In this document: positions 51,819 through 61,301 of the stretch, in pieces
Position numbering within the stretch: the first letter of the stretch is position 1
Layout: each line of letters begins with the position of its first letter
Program-made: the position numbers and the translations under genes
Source: Cohnella nanjingensis
GTDB taxonomy: Bacteria > Bacillota > Bacilli > Paenibacillales > Paenibacillaceae
Reading direction: 5' to 3'
Assembly: GCF_014212125.1 (NCBI RefSeq)
Contig: NZ_JACJVP010000011.1
Coordinates: 62,001 to 126,000 of the forward strand
DNA length: 64,000 nucleotides
The notes under the pieces: generated by a model
What the model saw: the letters and a program-made list of their open reading frames with translations, nothing else
What the model was told of the DNA's origin: nothing
Databases searched by the model: none

Positions 51819-52640
51819 ATGGATGAGATCAAATCGCTCATTTTCGCCATCATTCAGGGAATCACCGAATTGTTTCCCATCAGCAGCGTGGCGCACGGCG
51901 TACTTACGCCCTATGTTTTTCGCTGGAATCTGAGCCCGGCCTTTTTGCAAGAGCACTTCCTGCCGTATGTGGTGATGCTGCACGTAGGCACCGCGCTGGC
52001 GCTGCTCGTTTTTTTCAGGCGGGAATGGATCGCGATCGTACGTTCGCTCTTCAACGTGAGAGACAAGGAATCGAGAAGACTGCTCGCGCTGATCGTCGTG
52101 GCCACCATTCCGGCCGCGCTGATCGGCGTCACGATGGAAAAGCATCTCCGCCATCTGTTCAGCAGCGTGACCAGCGCTTCCATCTTTTTGATCGTCAACG
52201 GGTTCTTCCTCTATTTCGGGGAGAAGGTGCGTTCCCGCGGCCATAAAGACATCCTCGAATTGAGCTTCGGACAAGCGTTCATCGTCGGGTTGTTCCAGTC
52301 GCTCGCCTTGATTCCCGGCTTCTCGCGGTCCGGGTCCAGCATGATCGCGGGCTTCTGGGCCGGTCTGAAGCATGAATCCGCCGCCCGCTTCTCCATGCTG
52401 CTGGCCACGCCGATCATCGTCGGCGCCGGCGTGCTGGAGATTCCCAAGCTGGCCCGGTCGGGGATGGACGGACTCTTCCGCATCTCGCTCCTGGGCGGGG
52501 CGGCGGCAGCCGTGATCGCCTATCTCACCGTCTGGCTGATGATGAAGTGGTTCAAGAAGCACGACATCGAAGCGATGAGGCCGTTCGCCTATTACTGCTG
52601 GGCGATCGGGGCGATCATCCTGCTCACGGTGTGGCTCTAG
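51819..52640 (+). CDS. uppP: Undecaprenyl-diphosphatase (UppP/BacA family)
   Basis: 273 residues, eight or so membrane spans. The first family motif is QGITELFPISSVAHG (Gln13, Glu17, His26) and the second is PGFSRSGSS (165-173, with Arg169). It dephosphorylates undecaprenyl diphosphate to recycle the wall-lipid carrier and confers bacitracin tolerance. The motifs deviate from the commonest form (SSTGH and PGTSRSGAT), so this may be a divergent paralogue rather than the main enzyme. Fits its neighbours in envelope synthesis. Confidence 0.88.
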   Translation: MDEIKSLIFAIIQGITELFPISSVAHGVLTPYVFRWNLSPAFLQEHFLPYVVMLHVGTALALLVFFRREWIAIVRSLFNVRDKESRRLLALIVVATIPAALIGVTMEKHLRHLFSSVTSASIFLIVNGFFLYFGEKVRSRGHKDILELSFGQAFIVGLFQSLALIPGFSRSGSSMIAGFWAGLKHESAARFSMLLATPIIVGAGVLEIPKLARSGMDGLFRISLLGGAAAAVIAYLTVWLMMKWFKKHDIEAMRPFAYYCWAIGAIILLTVWL

Positions 52641-52766
52641 GTCGAGCTGCAGAAGCAGGTCGACGCCTGGCGGGCAAGCCAAAAATCGTAAACGGGTTCC
52701 ATTGAAAAGCGAGTTGAGAGAGTCAACTTTGCGGCGAGAAGCATGCGGCTAGAATCGATGAACGCG

Positions 52767-52792
52767 AACGCCAGAGCGATCTGGCGTTTTTT
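52767..52792 (+). terminator. Intrinsic terminator after the UppP-like gene
   Basis: Perfect 9-bp stem AACGCCAGA / TCTGGCGTT, loop GCGA, six-T run. Confidence 0.9.
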
Positions 52793-52840
52793 GCGTTCCC
52801 GACGCTCTCCGTCTCCCGGGCGACCGCGCCAAAAAAGGCA

Positions 52841-53488
<648 letters not shown>

Positions 53489-53506
53489 CGGGAGGTTTGA
53501 CGCTGC

Positions 53507-55798
53507 ATGCGGCAACCCATCATGCAAAGGTTGCGGTCGATCGCGGAGCTTCGGCGATTGAACCGGCTTCGGCCGAGACAGACATATATCCGGATTTTTC
53601 TGGGCTTGAGCTTGCTGCTGGTGCTCGTCGCCGTCCCGTTCGTCTTCCTCTTGACGGACCAATTCTCGAAGTATGCGATGAAGCAGATCGACAAGGTGAA
53701 CCGGACGGAGATCGCGCACTCGCGCGACAACGCGGAATTCATCTTCGACAAGATGATGGCCTACGGCTTCACGATGTACGCCGACAAGAGCATCCAGGCT
53801 TGGATGATGGCCGGCGAGGAATCGCAGGAGTCGCAGGTCGAGGCGCTGGCGGCGGCGGCCAAGTACCGGACGACCGAGCCGTTCCTGGACAATGCGTATC
53901 TGATCAATATGCGCACCGAGCACGTCATCGATCTGAAGTACGGCATCTCGACGTTCGCCTCCTTTCAGGATCGCGAGATTCTGGCGTCGGCGCGGACGCC
54001 GCAGAGCGCGTATCAGCGCTTCTTCGTGCATCGGCTGAACGGCGTGCCGATGCTGACTCTGATGATCCCGACGGTACCTTCCGGGCAGCCGTCTTACGGT
54101 TATCTGGTTCTGCTGCTGAACGACGCCTTGGTGAAGCAGTACTTGCTGAAGGGGAACGATCAATCGGGACTCATGTCCTTCATTCTCGACCGCGATGGCG
54201 CGGTCATGCTGGGCGACGAGGACGCCCCGGACCTGGATGCCGAACTGGCCGCCCGGTCGAACGAAGGCATGGGCAGCTTCACCTTGCACTACAAGGGCGA
54301 TTCATGGTCGGTTCAGCACGCGTCGATCGAGCCGCAGGGCTGGGTGTTCTATCAGATGGCCAAGCTGGAGGGCATCCAAGCCGACTTCCATTCATTCCGG
54401 ACGAAGCTGACGATCGTCCTCGCGGGCATGGTGGCGCTGCTCCTGGCCGTCCTGTTCTGGAATTCCAGACGGACGTACAGGCCGATCTCCCAGCTGGCGG
54501 AACAGCTGGACCGGAAGTTCGGGCTAAGCGGGCGCCTGAAGCCCGGCGAAGCCGCCAGGGACGAATACAGCGTCATCCGCGACGGCATCGAACTGATGGA
54601 GGACCGTATGGGTCAGCTCGACGCGTCCATGCGGGAGCACCGCAACGTGATCCAAGCCGAGTACTTGCGGCAGTGGGTTCTGCAGGGCAAGCTGATCGCG
54701 CCGGTCGAGCAGTATCTCCGCCAGCATTCGAAACTGTTCGAGTACGAGGATCTCTACGTCAGCGTCTTCCGGATGAACGGATACGGCGCGTTCAAGGAGC
54801 AGTACGGCTTCGCCTCCCGCAAGCTCATCAAGTACGCGATGGGCAACATCGCGGAGGAGATCCTGCAGCGCGGCGGACACGCGGAGTCGGCGGATCTGGG
54901 CGGAGACCATCTCGTCGTGCTCTTCGCGGGGAATGCGCTCCCCGTCGATCGGCTCACGGCCCTGTTGGAGGAAGTCAAGACGCAGATCCGCCAGTGGACG
55001 CAGATCCGCATCACGGTGGCCGTCAGCGAGCCGAAGCACGTCCGCGACGATATCCGCTCCGTCTACCAGCATATCCACGAGCTGACGATGCTGCAGTTCG
55101 TCTCCGGCGAGGACAAGGTGTTCCTGGAGCGGGACTTCGAAGCGTACATGCGGAGCGTACAGCCGCTCCCCGACGACAACCTGCTGGACGAGCTGATCAA
55201 GCAGGTGCGGATGGCCAAGCCCGAGGAAGTGTCGGCCAGCCTGGACCGTCTCTTCGCGCATATGCAGGCGATGCACTACGCGCAGAGCAAGTTCCAGCTG
55301 TCGCTCATGCTGTATACGCTGTTCAAGACGTTCAACAAGCTTCCGTCCCTCGATTCCGCGCAAGGCATCGAGCACATCCTGGCGTCGTTCGATACGCTGA
55401 GCGGGGTCAGAGGCTGGCTGGAGCGGGAGCTGTCCGGCATCATGGACGAGCTGAGCAACCGCAAGGGCGCGAGCCGCAGGGACGAGATCGTGACGGAGAT
55501 CGTCGAGTACGTGAAGGACCATCTGCACGATCCGATGCTCACGATCGAGGAGATCTCGGAGCAGGTGTCCCTGTCGACGCGCCACGTGCGGCAGCTGTTC
55601 AAGGAAGCGCTGGACGTGACGCTTTCGGACTACATCCTGCAGGAACGCATCGCGAAGGTGAAGGAACTGCTCGTCTCGACCGACTGGACGGTGACGGACA
55701 TCGGCGAGCGGGCGGGCTTCCAGACGAAGAGCCACTTTTTCACGATCTTCAAGAAGGCGACGGGAATGACGCCGAGCCAATACCGGGATCGGGGATGA
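53507..55798 (+). CDS. Membrane-anchored AraC-family regulator with extracytoplasmic sensor
   Basis: 763 residues from ATG 53507 (GGGAGG about 11 nt upstream; ATG 53522 also possible). Membrane spans at about 30-50 and 300-320 enclose a Cache-like sensor of about 250 residues. The long cytoplasmic part ends in an AraC double HTH (IEEISEQVSLSTRHVRQLFK and IGERAGFQTKSHFFTIFKK ending MTPSQYRDR). Same architecture as the gene at 2902 but different in sequence, here linked to a sugar isomerase rather than an importer. Confidence 0.87.
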   Translation: MRQPIMQRLRSIAELRRLNRLRPRQTYIRIFLGLSLLLVLVAVPFVFLLTDQFSKYAMKQIDKVNRTEIAHSRDNAEFIFDKMMAYGFTMYADKSIQAWMMAGEESQESQVEALAAAAKYRTTEPFLDNAYLINMRTEHVIDLKYGISTFASFQDREILASARTPQSAYQRFFVHRLNGVPMLTLMIPTVPSGQPSYGYLVLLLNDALVKQYLLKGNDQSGLMSFILDRDGAVMLGDEDAPDLDAELAARSNEGMGSFTLHYKGDSWSVQHASIEPQGWVFYQMAKLEGIQADFHSFRTKLTIVLAGMVALLLAVLFWNSRRTYRPISQLAEQLDRKFGLSGRLKPGEAARDEYSVIRDGIELMEDRMGQLDASMREHRNVIQAEYLRQWVLQGKLIAPVEQYLRQHSKLFEYEDLYVSVFRMNGYGAFKEQYGFASRKLIKYAMGNIAEEILQRGGHAESADLGGDHLVVLFAGNALPVDRLTALLEEVKTQIRQWTQIRITVAVSEPKHVRDDIRSVYQHIHELTMLQFVSGEDKVFLERDFEAYMRSVQPLPDDNLLDELIKQVRMAKPEEVSASLDRLFAHMQAMHYAQSKFQLSLMLYTLFKTFNKLPSLDSAQGIEHILASFDTLSGVRGWLERELSGIMDELSNRKGASRRDEIVTEIVEYVKDHLHDPMLTIEEISEQVSLSTRHVRQLFKEALDVTLSDYILQERIAKVKELLVSTDWTVTDIGERAGFQTKSHFFTIFKKATGMTPSQYRDRG

Positions 55799-55884
55799 CG
55801 GGTACGGACGAGTAGAGAGACGTTCAGAACATGCGGCTGGCTCTCGAACCGCTCCGGCTTCCTGCCATACGGGATTGTGGACTA

Positions 55885-55913
55885 TTGACAACCGACAGCG
55901 CGCGCTTTATGAT
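55885..55913 (+). promoter_or_regulatory. Strong sigma-A promoter of the purine-riboswitch transcript
   Basis: TTGACA (55885-55890), 17-bp spacer, TATGAT (55908-55913): one mismatch from the full consensus. It lies 33 bases before the aptamer. Confidence 0.88.
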
Positions 55914-55946
55914 TAACGCTGTTGCCATTTCATAAACGTCATCATC

Positions 55947-56011
55947 ATTCGTATAACTCCGCGATAGGGGCGGGGGTCTCTACGGGAAGCCGATACTTCC
56001 TTGCTACGAAT
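55947..56011 (+). ncRNA. Purine-class riboswitch aptamer
   Basis: P1 is ATTCGTA / TACGAAT (7 bp). J1/2 reads TAA; P2 is CTCCGC / GCGGGG with loop GATAGGG. J2/3 is GTCTCTAC (consensus G-U-x-U-C-U-A-C). P3 is GGGAAG / CTTCCT with loop CCGATA, whose CC can pair with GG of the P2 loop. J3/1 is GCTA: the specificity position is C (56004, guanine-type, equivalent to C74), but the preceding base is G where the family normally has A. Confidence 0.88.
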
Positions 56012-56060
56012 ATCGTTTCGCCAAACGGCGAAACGCATATTCCGGGCAAGGAAGTTTTTT
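55995..56060 (+). terminator. Riboswitch terminator that overlaps the aptamer
   Basis: ACTTCCTTGC (55995-56004) pairs with GCAAGGAAGT (56046-56055); GAATAT with ATATTC; CGTTTCGCC with GGCGAAACG around loop AAAC; then six T. The first arm consumes the 3' strands of P3 and the J3/1 region, so this hairpin and the folded aptamer exclude each other. Ligand should therefore prevent termination. Confidence 0.88.
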
Positions 56061-56102
56061 GTTTTCCCCCGGTGCGCGCATAAGAAGGAGGACTTCATCC
56101 AG

Positions 56103-57056
56103 ATGAAATACAGAATGGCGGTATTGCTCGGCGCGATCTGCTACGGCATTCTGTCGACGATCGTAACCAAGGCGTACGGCAAAGGCTTCACGCTCGGCGA
56201 GGTGGTCGGCAGCCAGCTCGCCACGGGCTGCCTGTTGGCGTGGGCGCTCGTGCTGGCCATGGCGGTCGTGAGGCGGAAGAGGAGCAAGAGAGGGGAGACG
56301 CGTCCCGCGGCGGACCAGACGGCTCCGCGCACGTCGTGGAAGCAGGCCGTCCTGCTAATGGCGGCGGGTATGCCGACCGGGCTGACGGGGCTTCTGTACT
56401 ACGAATCGCTTCGCTACATTCCCAATTCGCTCGCAATCCTTTTGCTGTTCCAGTTTACCTGGATGGGCGTCCTGATTGACGCGGTATCCAGGAAGCGGCG
56501 CCCGAACGCCGCGCTGCTGCTGACGCTGGCGGTCCTGTTCGGCGGGACGCTGCTCGCGGCGGGCATCCTCGATCGCGGGCTGGACGCGTTCCGGGGCCTC
56601 GGCGTCCTGTTCGGCTTTTTGTCCGCCGTGAGCTATACGGCGTTTATCCTGATCAGCGGCAAAGCGGTGCCCGCGATACACCCGGCGAGACGCAGCGCCT
56701 GGATGATCACGGGCGCGATGCTGTTCGTGTTCATCCTGTTCCCTCCCGCTTTCCTGATCGACGGGACGCTGCTCGGCGGACTGCTGCCGTTCGGCTTCAT
56801 GCTCGGCTTGTTCGGCGCGTTCCTGCCGCCGCTGCTGTACGCCATCGGCGTCCCGCACATCGGGGAAGGGCTGACGGGCATCCTCGGCGCCGCCGAGCTG
56901 CCCGTGGCGGTGCTGCTGTCGTCGGTCGTGCTGCACGAGCGGGTGAGCGAGCTGCAGTGGGCCGGGGTGGTGCTCGTGCTGCTGGGCGTGGCGCTGCCCG
57001 AGCTGTTCAGGCGAATGTCCCGCGGCGCTCCCCGTTCGACCGGCGTCTCCTCCTAG
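56103..57056 (+). CDS. EamA/DMT-family exporter under purine-riboswitch control
   Basis: 317 residues from ATG 56103 (AAGGAGG about 12 nt upstream). Ten membrane spans in two five-helix EamA repeats, with a basic cytoplasmic loop near 55-75; SLRYIPNSLAILLLFQFTW and AAELPVAVLLSSVVLHE are typical of the second-half motifs. DMT proteins of this type usually export metabolites. An ON riboswitch of the purine class upstream suggests export of a purine base, nucleoside or related compound when it accumulates. Confidence 0.88.
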   Translation: MKYRMAVLLGAICYGILSTIVTKAYGKGFTLGEVVGSQLATGCLLAWALVLAMAVVRRKRSKRGETRPAADQTAPRTSWKQAVLLMAAGMPTGLTGLLYYESLRYIPNSLAILLLFQFTWMGVLIDAVSRKRRPNAALLLTLAVLFGGTLLAAGILDRGLDAFRGLGVLFGFLSAVSYTAFILISGKAVPAIHPARRSAWMITGAMLFVFILFPPAFLIDGTLLGGLLPFGFMLGLFGAFLPPLLYAIGVPHIGEGLTGILGAAELPVAVLLSSVVLHERVSELQWAGVVLVLLGVALPELFRRMSRGAPRSTGVSS

Positions 57057-57090
57057 ACGTCGCCGATGATACGCGATGGACCAGGGAGAA

Positions 57091-57819
57091 CTAATACCCC
57101 CTGAAGGAATCCTTTTTCATGTTCTGCTTGGCTATATTTTTCCCTTAAAGGAAAGCAGAAACGGACGCTACAAGCGAGTTCGGTCCCGCAACAAAGTATG
57201 TTCCGTTGTCCTTAAACCGGGCGATAAACGATTCGATCTCCTTCTCCAGATTTTCTCTTGAATCCACATAAGTTACGTCGACGACGGAACGGTCGGCCAA
57301 AGCATCTATTTCATCTTTAAATAGATAAGATTTTTTGCTATCCGTGTAGAGGAGATGAATTTGTCTGTTCTCTCCATTCCCTGCAGCAGCAAGTTGCTTA
57401 AGCATCGATCGAAAAGGTGTAATGCCGATTCCGCCGGCGATCAGGAGGGTAGGGTTGTTGTCCTTCAGGGAAAAAGATCCGATGGCTCCGCTCATTTTTA
57501 CTTTCATGCCGGGTTTCAATTCCAACAGCGCTTTTTTAAACTCGCTTGGCTGATCGCCGATTCGAGTGGTAATCCTGATCACATTTTCTGAGGGAGCCGA
57601 CGATAGGCTGAATGGCTTTGTCGCATTTTTTATTGGTTTATGAGTGATGCTGACCAAGCCGTATTGCCCTGGTTCCCAATGCAAATCTTGATTTTTCTCG
57701 AATAGAAACGAATAGACGCTCTCGGATTCCTTGAAACTCTCTATAAAAGTCATTTCTCTTTTTTTGAACACGGCAGCTAAATCTTTAAAGAAGCCCAATT
57801 CATCAACATCCTTTCCCAT
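57091..57819 (-). pseudogene. FAD/NAD(P)-binding oxidoreductase with premature stop near the C-terminus
   Basis: From ATG 57819 (AAGGA upstream) the frame encodes 224 residues of a ferredoxin-NADP-reductase-like protein: FAD motif KPFSLSSAPSE, NAD motif GGIGITPFRSML and GPNSLVA. It meets TAA at 57145-57147, but the same frame continues for 17 more sensible codons to TAG at 57091, including MKKDSFRGY, which looks like the conserved C-terminal tail of the family. The stop probably replaces a lysine codon. The truncated product may be inactive, since the tail packs on the flavin in this family. GC content is lower than in the neighbouring genes, suggesting a foreign origin. Confidence 0.7.
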
Positions 57820-57970
57820 AATGAAATCCTTCTGTCCCCAGGTGGTCCGGGGTGCGGTCCATCCCTTCGTTAGCGTCCCACGCTCGAACATAGGACACCA
57901 AAAGGTGTCGGTTCGATTTGATTTTAGGACACGATATGGAGTCATGTCAACCCATTTTGCCCAAACGAAT

Positions 57971-57994
57971 AAAAAAACCCCCTAATCAAGGGGA
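57971..57994 (-). terminator. Terminator of the DUF1801 gene
   Basis: On the minus strand CCCC-TTGATTA-GGGG with flanking pairs, followed by seven T. Confidence 0.75.
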
Positions 57995-58015
57995 TTTCAT
58001 GACCGTTCAATGGGG

Positions 58016-58387
58016 CTATTTCCGCCAAAACGTCGAACAGTCGGATTTATCCTGAATATTGAACTGAATCATTCGTTCCAGCAAGGAGTAATCCAGCGAA
58101 CGTCCCCACTTAAACCGTACCAGTCCCTTGGTATGATCGAGCTTTTCCCGAATGATTTCATCCCAAAATGGCTCCATCCCCGCCTGTTCGGGAGCAATAG
58201 CCAAATGCTGCTTGGACGCGCTGAAGCCGATGATATATGTATCGTGATCGGTAAACATCGGCTGGTTCCAGGCTATTTTGGGCTGCAGGTGCGGAAATTT
58301 ATTTGTTACCCACGCCAAAACTTCTTTCATTTGTTCCCGGTGCTCAGGCTCATCGATCCGGGATAAATAATCATCGAAAAAGGCCAT
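58016..58387 (-). CDS. DUF1801/YdhG-like protein
   Basis: 123 residues, strong GGAGGAGGA ribosome site. Recognisable by LAWVTNKFPHLQPKIAWNQPMFTDHDTYIIGFS-type sequence (ITNKFPHL, AWNQPMF, IIGFSASKQHL), the fold of YdhG/Fra-like iron chaperones and uncharacterised homologues. It is lower in GC than the catabolic clusters. Monocistronic with its own terminator; physiological role not known. Confidence 0.78.
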   Translation of the reverse strand: MAFFDDYLSRIDEPEHREQMKEVLAWVTNKFPHLQPKIAWNQPMFTDHDTYIIGFSASKQHLAIAPEQAGMEPFWDEIIREKLDHTKGLVRFKWGRSLDYSLLERMIQFNIQDKSDCSTFWRK

Positions 58388-58671
58388 CGCTTCCTCCTCC
58401 TGAAATGATGTTCTGGTATATTCATGGATTATATCACGGATAGCGGAGGGATTTCGCGGTTCATCGGAACGGCATCGGCTCGGCGAGTTCTTTAAAATGA
58501 CAGGGTGTCATCATTAATTTGTGAAGTGTAATGAATGCGCTTACTTTCTATAATTTACCTGGAAGAAAGTTACAGAGAGCGTTCGCAGATCCGGGACCAT
58601 GCAGCTCCCGCAAAGCGCAACAATCCAAGCAGTTTGGAAGCAATCACCAAAAAAAATGTAGGAGGTTGAGG
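58388..58671. other. Intergenic region before the xylanase remnant
   Basis: Divergent region of 284 bases. Apart from the cre-like/-10 site at 58532-58554, no reading frame or structured element was recognised. Confidence 0.4.
58532..58554 (+). promoter_or_regulatory. Weak cre-like site beside a TATAAT element
   Basis: TGAATGCGCTTACT (58532-58545) matches 12 of 14 cre positions and abuts a perfect TATAAT (58549-58554). No good -35 is present. It precedes the xylanase remnant by about 120 bases, as expected for a catabolite-repressed xylanase gene. Confidence 0.4.
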
Positions 58672-59737
58672 ATGATGAAGCGGAACAAGAAAATGCTGAC
58701 GGTCGTTGCAGCGGCGCTCATGAGCTTTGGCGCGCTTGCGGGTACCTCCAGCGCGGCGACGGATTTATTGGCAAAATAGGACCGACGGCGGCGGGACGGT
58801 CAATGCCGTCAACGGATCCGGCGGCAATTACAGCGTGACATGGTCGAACAGCGGGAATTTCGTCGTCGGCAAGGGTTGGACGACCGGGTCGCCCACCAGG
58901 ACCATCAATTACAATGCAGGCGTCTGGGCGCCTTCAGGCAACGGGTATTTGACGCTTTACGGGTGGACGAGAAACTCGCTCATCGAATATTACGTCGTGG
59001 ACAGCTGGGGCACCTATCGGCCTACCGACACGTACAAGGGCACCGTGACCAGCGACGGGGGCACTTATGACATTTATACGTCTACGCGAACAACGCGCCG
59101 TCCATCGACGGCACCCAAACGTTCACCCAGTTCTGGAGCGTCCGCCAGTCGAAGAGAGCGACCGGGAGCAACGTCGCGATCACGTTCAGCAACCACGTTA
59201 ACGCCTGGAAGAGCAAGGGAATGAACCTTGGAAGCAGTTGGGCTTACCAGGTGCTCGCAACGGAAGGATATCAAAGCAGCGGGAGCTCGGTGACGATCCA
59301 AGAAGGCGCGAACGGGTACCGGCTGCCGACGGAAGCGGAGTGGGAATACGCCGCGAGCGGCGGCCAGTTGAGCAAGGGCTACGCCTACAGCGGAAGCGAT
59401 CACGCGGATACGGTCGCCTGGTATTGGAGGAACGCGGGAGACCGATACTTGTCCGGGGAATGGAACTGGCCGGTCATCGAAAACAACCATAACAAAACCA
59501 GACCGATCGGCTTTCAAGAAGCCCGACGAGCTCGGACTTTACGATATGTCGGGAAATGTAAGGGAATGGTGCTGGGACTGGTACGAAGGCGCGGACGTCC
59601 AGAGCGGTTCCTTCCGGGTCGTGAAGGGCGGGGGATGGATCGGCGACGTCAGCAACGCCGAGATCTCCTTTCGGGGCAAGTTCGAGGCGAGCGGCTTCGG
59701 CCCCGATCAAGGGATTCGCGTGAGTCGCGGCGAGTAA
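58672..59737 (+). pseudogene. xynA: GH11 endo-xylanase fused to an FGE-sulfatase domain, three frameshifts
   Basis: Starts ATGATG at 58672 after GGAGG with a signal peptide ([21 protein letters not shown]). One extra T at 58764-58766 shifts the frame; the GH11 body then continues ([29 protein letters not shown] with the nucleophile Glu). One missing base near 59087-59091 shifts it back; [11 protein letters not shown], with the acid/base Glu, follows. Instead of ending there the frame runs into a sulfatase-modifying-factor domain ([14 protein letters not shown]), has one extra base near 59518, and ends [14 protein letters not shown]...GIRVSRGE at 59737. Both catalytic Glu codons survive, so decay is recent or the shifts are sequence errors. 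Confidence 0.85.
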
Positions 59738-59853
59738 ACGGGAACCAGACGAGTTGCTATCATAGGGTCGCGAACATATTCGCAGGGAAAGCTGCCTCGC
59801 GCTTGGCGCGAAGGCAGCCTTTCACGTTCTCGTTGCAGCTTGTAATAACCAGT

Positions 59854-60567
59854 TTAAGCTCGATGATGGGAAGTGGTTGACTTCACCTTAACAGTTTTAA
59901 TCCTATTCCAGGCAACAATCATCATCCATATACTGAATCCCACGATAAAAACTCGGTTCGCCCACCCCGTCCAATCGCCTGGCCCTCGGGTTCCTTCAAA
60001 TTTCGTTCCGCCCCCCGCTATAAAAGCGATCAGGCTAAGCCAAATTACAGCCGTTGCTGCCCAAAGCAGGCGCCGAGCCTGAAGGCTGAATTGCCTGCGG
60101 CGGCTAAACGACAAACTGATCAAAGAAGATGTGATCGGGGCAACGGGAATAACCATCACGGATCCCCAGGCATGCCATGCGCCATGCGTCGACCAGTGCT
60201 CTCTGCTGATCGTTATCGGATCCGTTTGAAACAAACCGGCAATAAATAATCCCACCGCGGCTACCAACATGAAAAATAGCCCGACATACCCGCCGATCGA
60301 TCTTATGCTCGGCTCAATAGCTGCTATCAAGCTCAGGCAGCCAAGCCCCAAGCAAAAAAAAGCAAGTTGCATCACCCAGCCATAGTCGCCAAGCTCATAT
60401 TCGCTAATCATTCTCCAGGAAGGGGCAAATTCCGGCTCCAATGCATGAAGGGCAAAAAGGATCACCACAAAAGCGAGGGTGACGATAAATGACACCCTTG
60501 CGGCGCGGCGGGAAAAACTAGAAACGCCCTTCGAATTATTCGTACTATGATGCTTTACCATAGTCAT
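59854..60567 (-). CDS. DUF998 membrane protein
   Basis: 237 residues with about six membrane spans. [11 protein letters not shown] and [22 protein letters not shown] are typical of DUF998 proteins, which are uncharacterised integral membrane proteins. Its start overlaps the PadR stop by 4 nt, so both are one operon and this is the probable target of the regulator's response. Confidence 0.82.
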   Translation of the reverse strand: MTMVKHHSTNNSKGVSSFSRRAARVSFIVTLAFVVILFALHALEPEFAPSWRMISEYELGDYGWVMQLAFFCLGLGCLSLIAAIEPSIRSIGGYVGLFFMLVAAVGLFIAGLFQTDPITISREHWSTHGAWHAWGSVMVIPVAPITSSLISLSFSRRRQFSLQARRLLWAATAVIWLSLIAFIAGGGTKFEGTRGPGDWTGWANRVFIVGFSIWMMIVAWNRIKTVKVKSTTSHHRA

Positions 60568-61172
60568 CCTTCTTCCGATGATTGTTTCTCCCAGATTTCT
60601 TGCCGTGCTCGATCATAGGACGGATCTTGAAGGGATTCGATGAGTTTCGCGATGAAGCTGATTTCGGCTTTCATTAACGCGAGACTGTACTCCTCCTCGG
60701 CCAGAAAAACCCATTGCACGCCGTCATCTGTTGACTTGCGAATCAGGTCTTGGCTCTCCTCGGTTTGTTTGGTCAATGCCTCAAGCCGCTTTCCTAGAAG
60801 TTCAGTCAGTTCGACTGGCGTGAGTATGATCATGAGCGATAAGGCGACACCGAAGTGCGGGTACTCCTTACGCGGCTCGACTACAATCTCTCGCATCCAG
60901 TCGAATAGTTCCGTCCTTCCGCTTTCGGTTATCCCATAGATCGTACGTTCCGGACGCTGCGTATCCCGAATCGTTTCCTGTTCGGAAACGAAACCCGACT
61001 TGCGCAGTTGCTCCATCACCATATAAAGGGAACCTTGGTTGTACTTAATGTTGCGGTCTTTACCGTGCTCTGTAAGCATCCGCCCCAGCTCATAGGGATG
61101 CATCGGTCGAACCAGTAGATAAGTCAGCACGGCTAGCGCGAGCGGGTTAGACACCTTGCGCCTTTTTGCCAT
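60564..61172 (-). CDS. PadR-family transcriptional regulator
   Basis: 202 residues; GGAGGGGG ribosome site. N-terminal winged helix (LAVLTYLLVRPMHPYELGRM, NQGSLYMVMEQLRKSGFV) and C-terminal helical dimerisation domain of the Vir_act_alpha_C type. PadR repressors sense small molecules and often sit in operons with membrane proteins that remove them; here it is followed by a DUF998 gene. Its promoter carries a perfect palindrome, suggesting autorepression. Confidence 0.9.
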   Translation of the reverse strand: MAKRRKVSNPLALAVLTYLLVRPMHPYELGRMLTEHGKDRNIKYNQGSLYMVMEQLRKSGFVSEQETIRDTQRPERTIYGITESGRTELFDWMREIVVEPRKEYPHFGVALSLMIILTPVELTELLGKRLEALTKQTEESQDLIRKSTDDGVQWVFLAEEEYSLALMKAEISFIAKLIESLQDPSYDRARQEIWEKQSSEEG

Positions 61173-61200
61173 AAATCCCCCTCCAGTTTCATTTGCTCCG

Positions 61201-61248
61201 ATTATAAATAAAATAATTACTTGATGTCAAGTAATAGATATCAAGTAA
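61201..61248 (-). promoter_or_regulatory. padR promoter with overlapping palindromic operator
   Basis: On the minus strand TTGACA (61230-61225), 18-bp spacer, TATAAT (61206-61201): both hexamers are consensus. The perfect palindrome TTACTTGA-TG-TCAAGTAA (61217-61234) covers the -35, and an extra half-site TCAAGTAA lies at 61241-61248. Strong case for autoregulation. Confidence 0.82.
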
Positions 61249-61301
61249 GTTCCTTGGAGCCCGTCCATAGTCCTTGTGAAAAGACAGACCATACATAAAA
61301 C

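Noticed and set aside
61217..61234. Phage or element attachment site (18-bp perfect palindrome)
   Set aside because: It overlaps the -35 of a consensus promoter in front of a padR gene and has no distant copy or integrase nearby.
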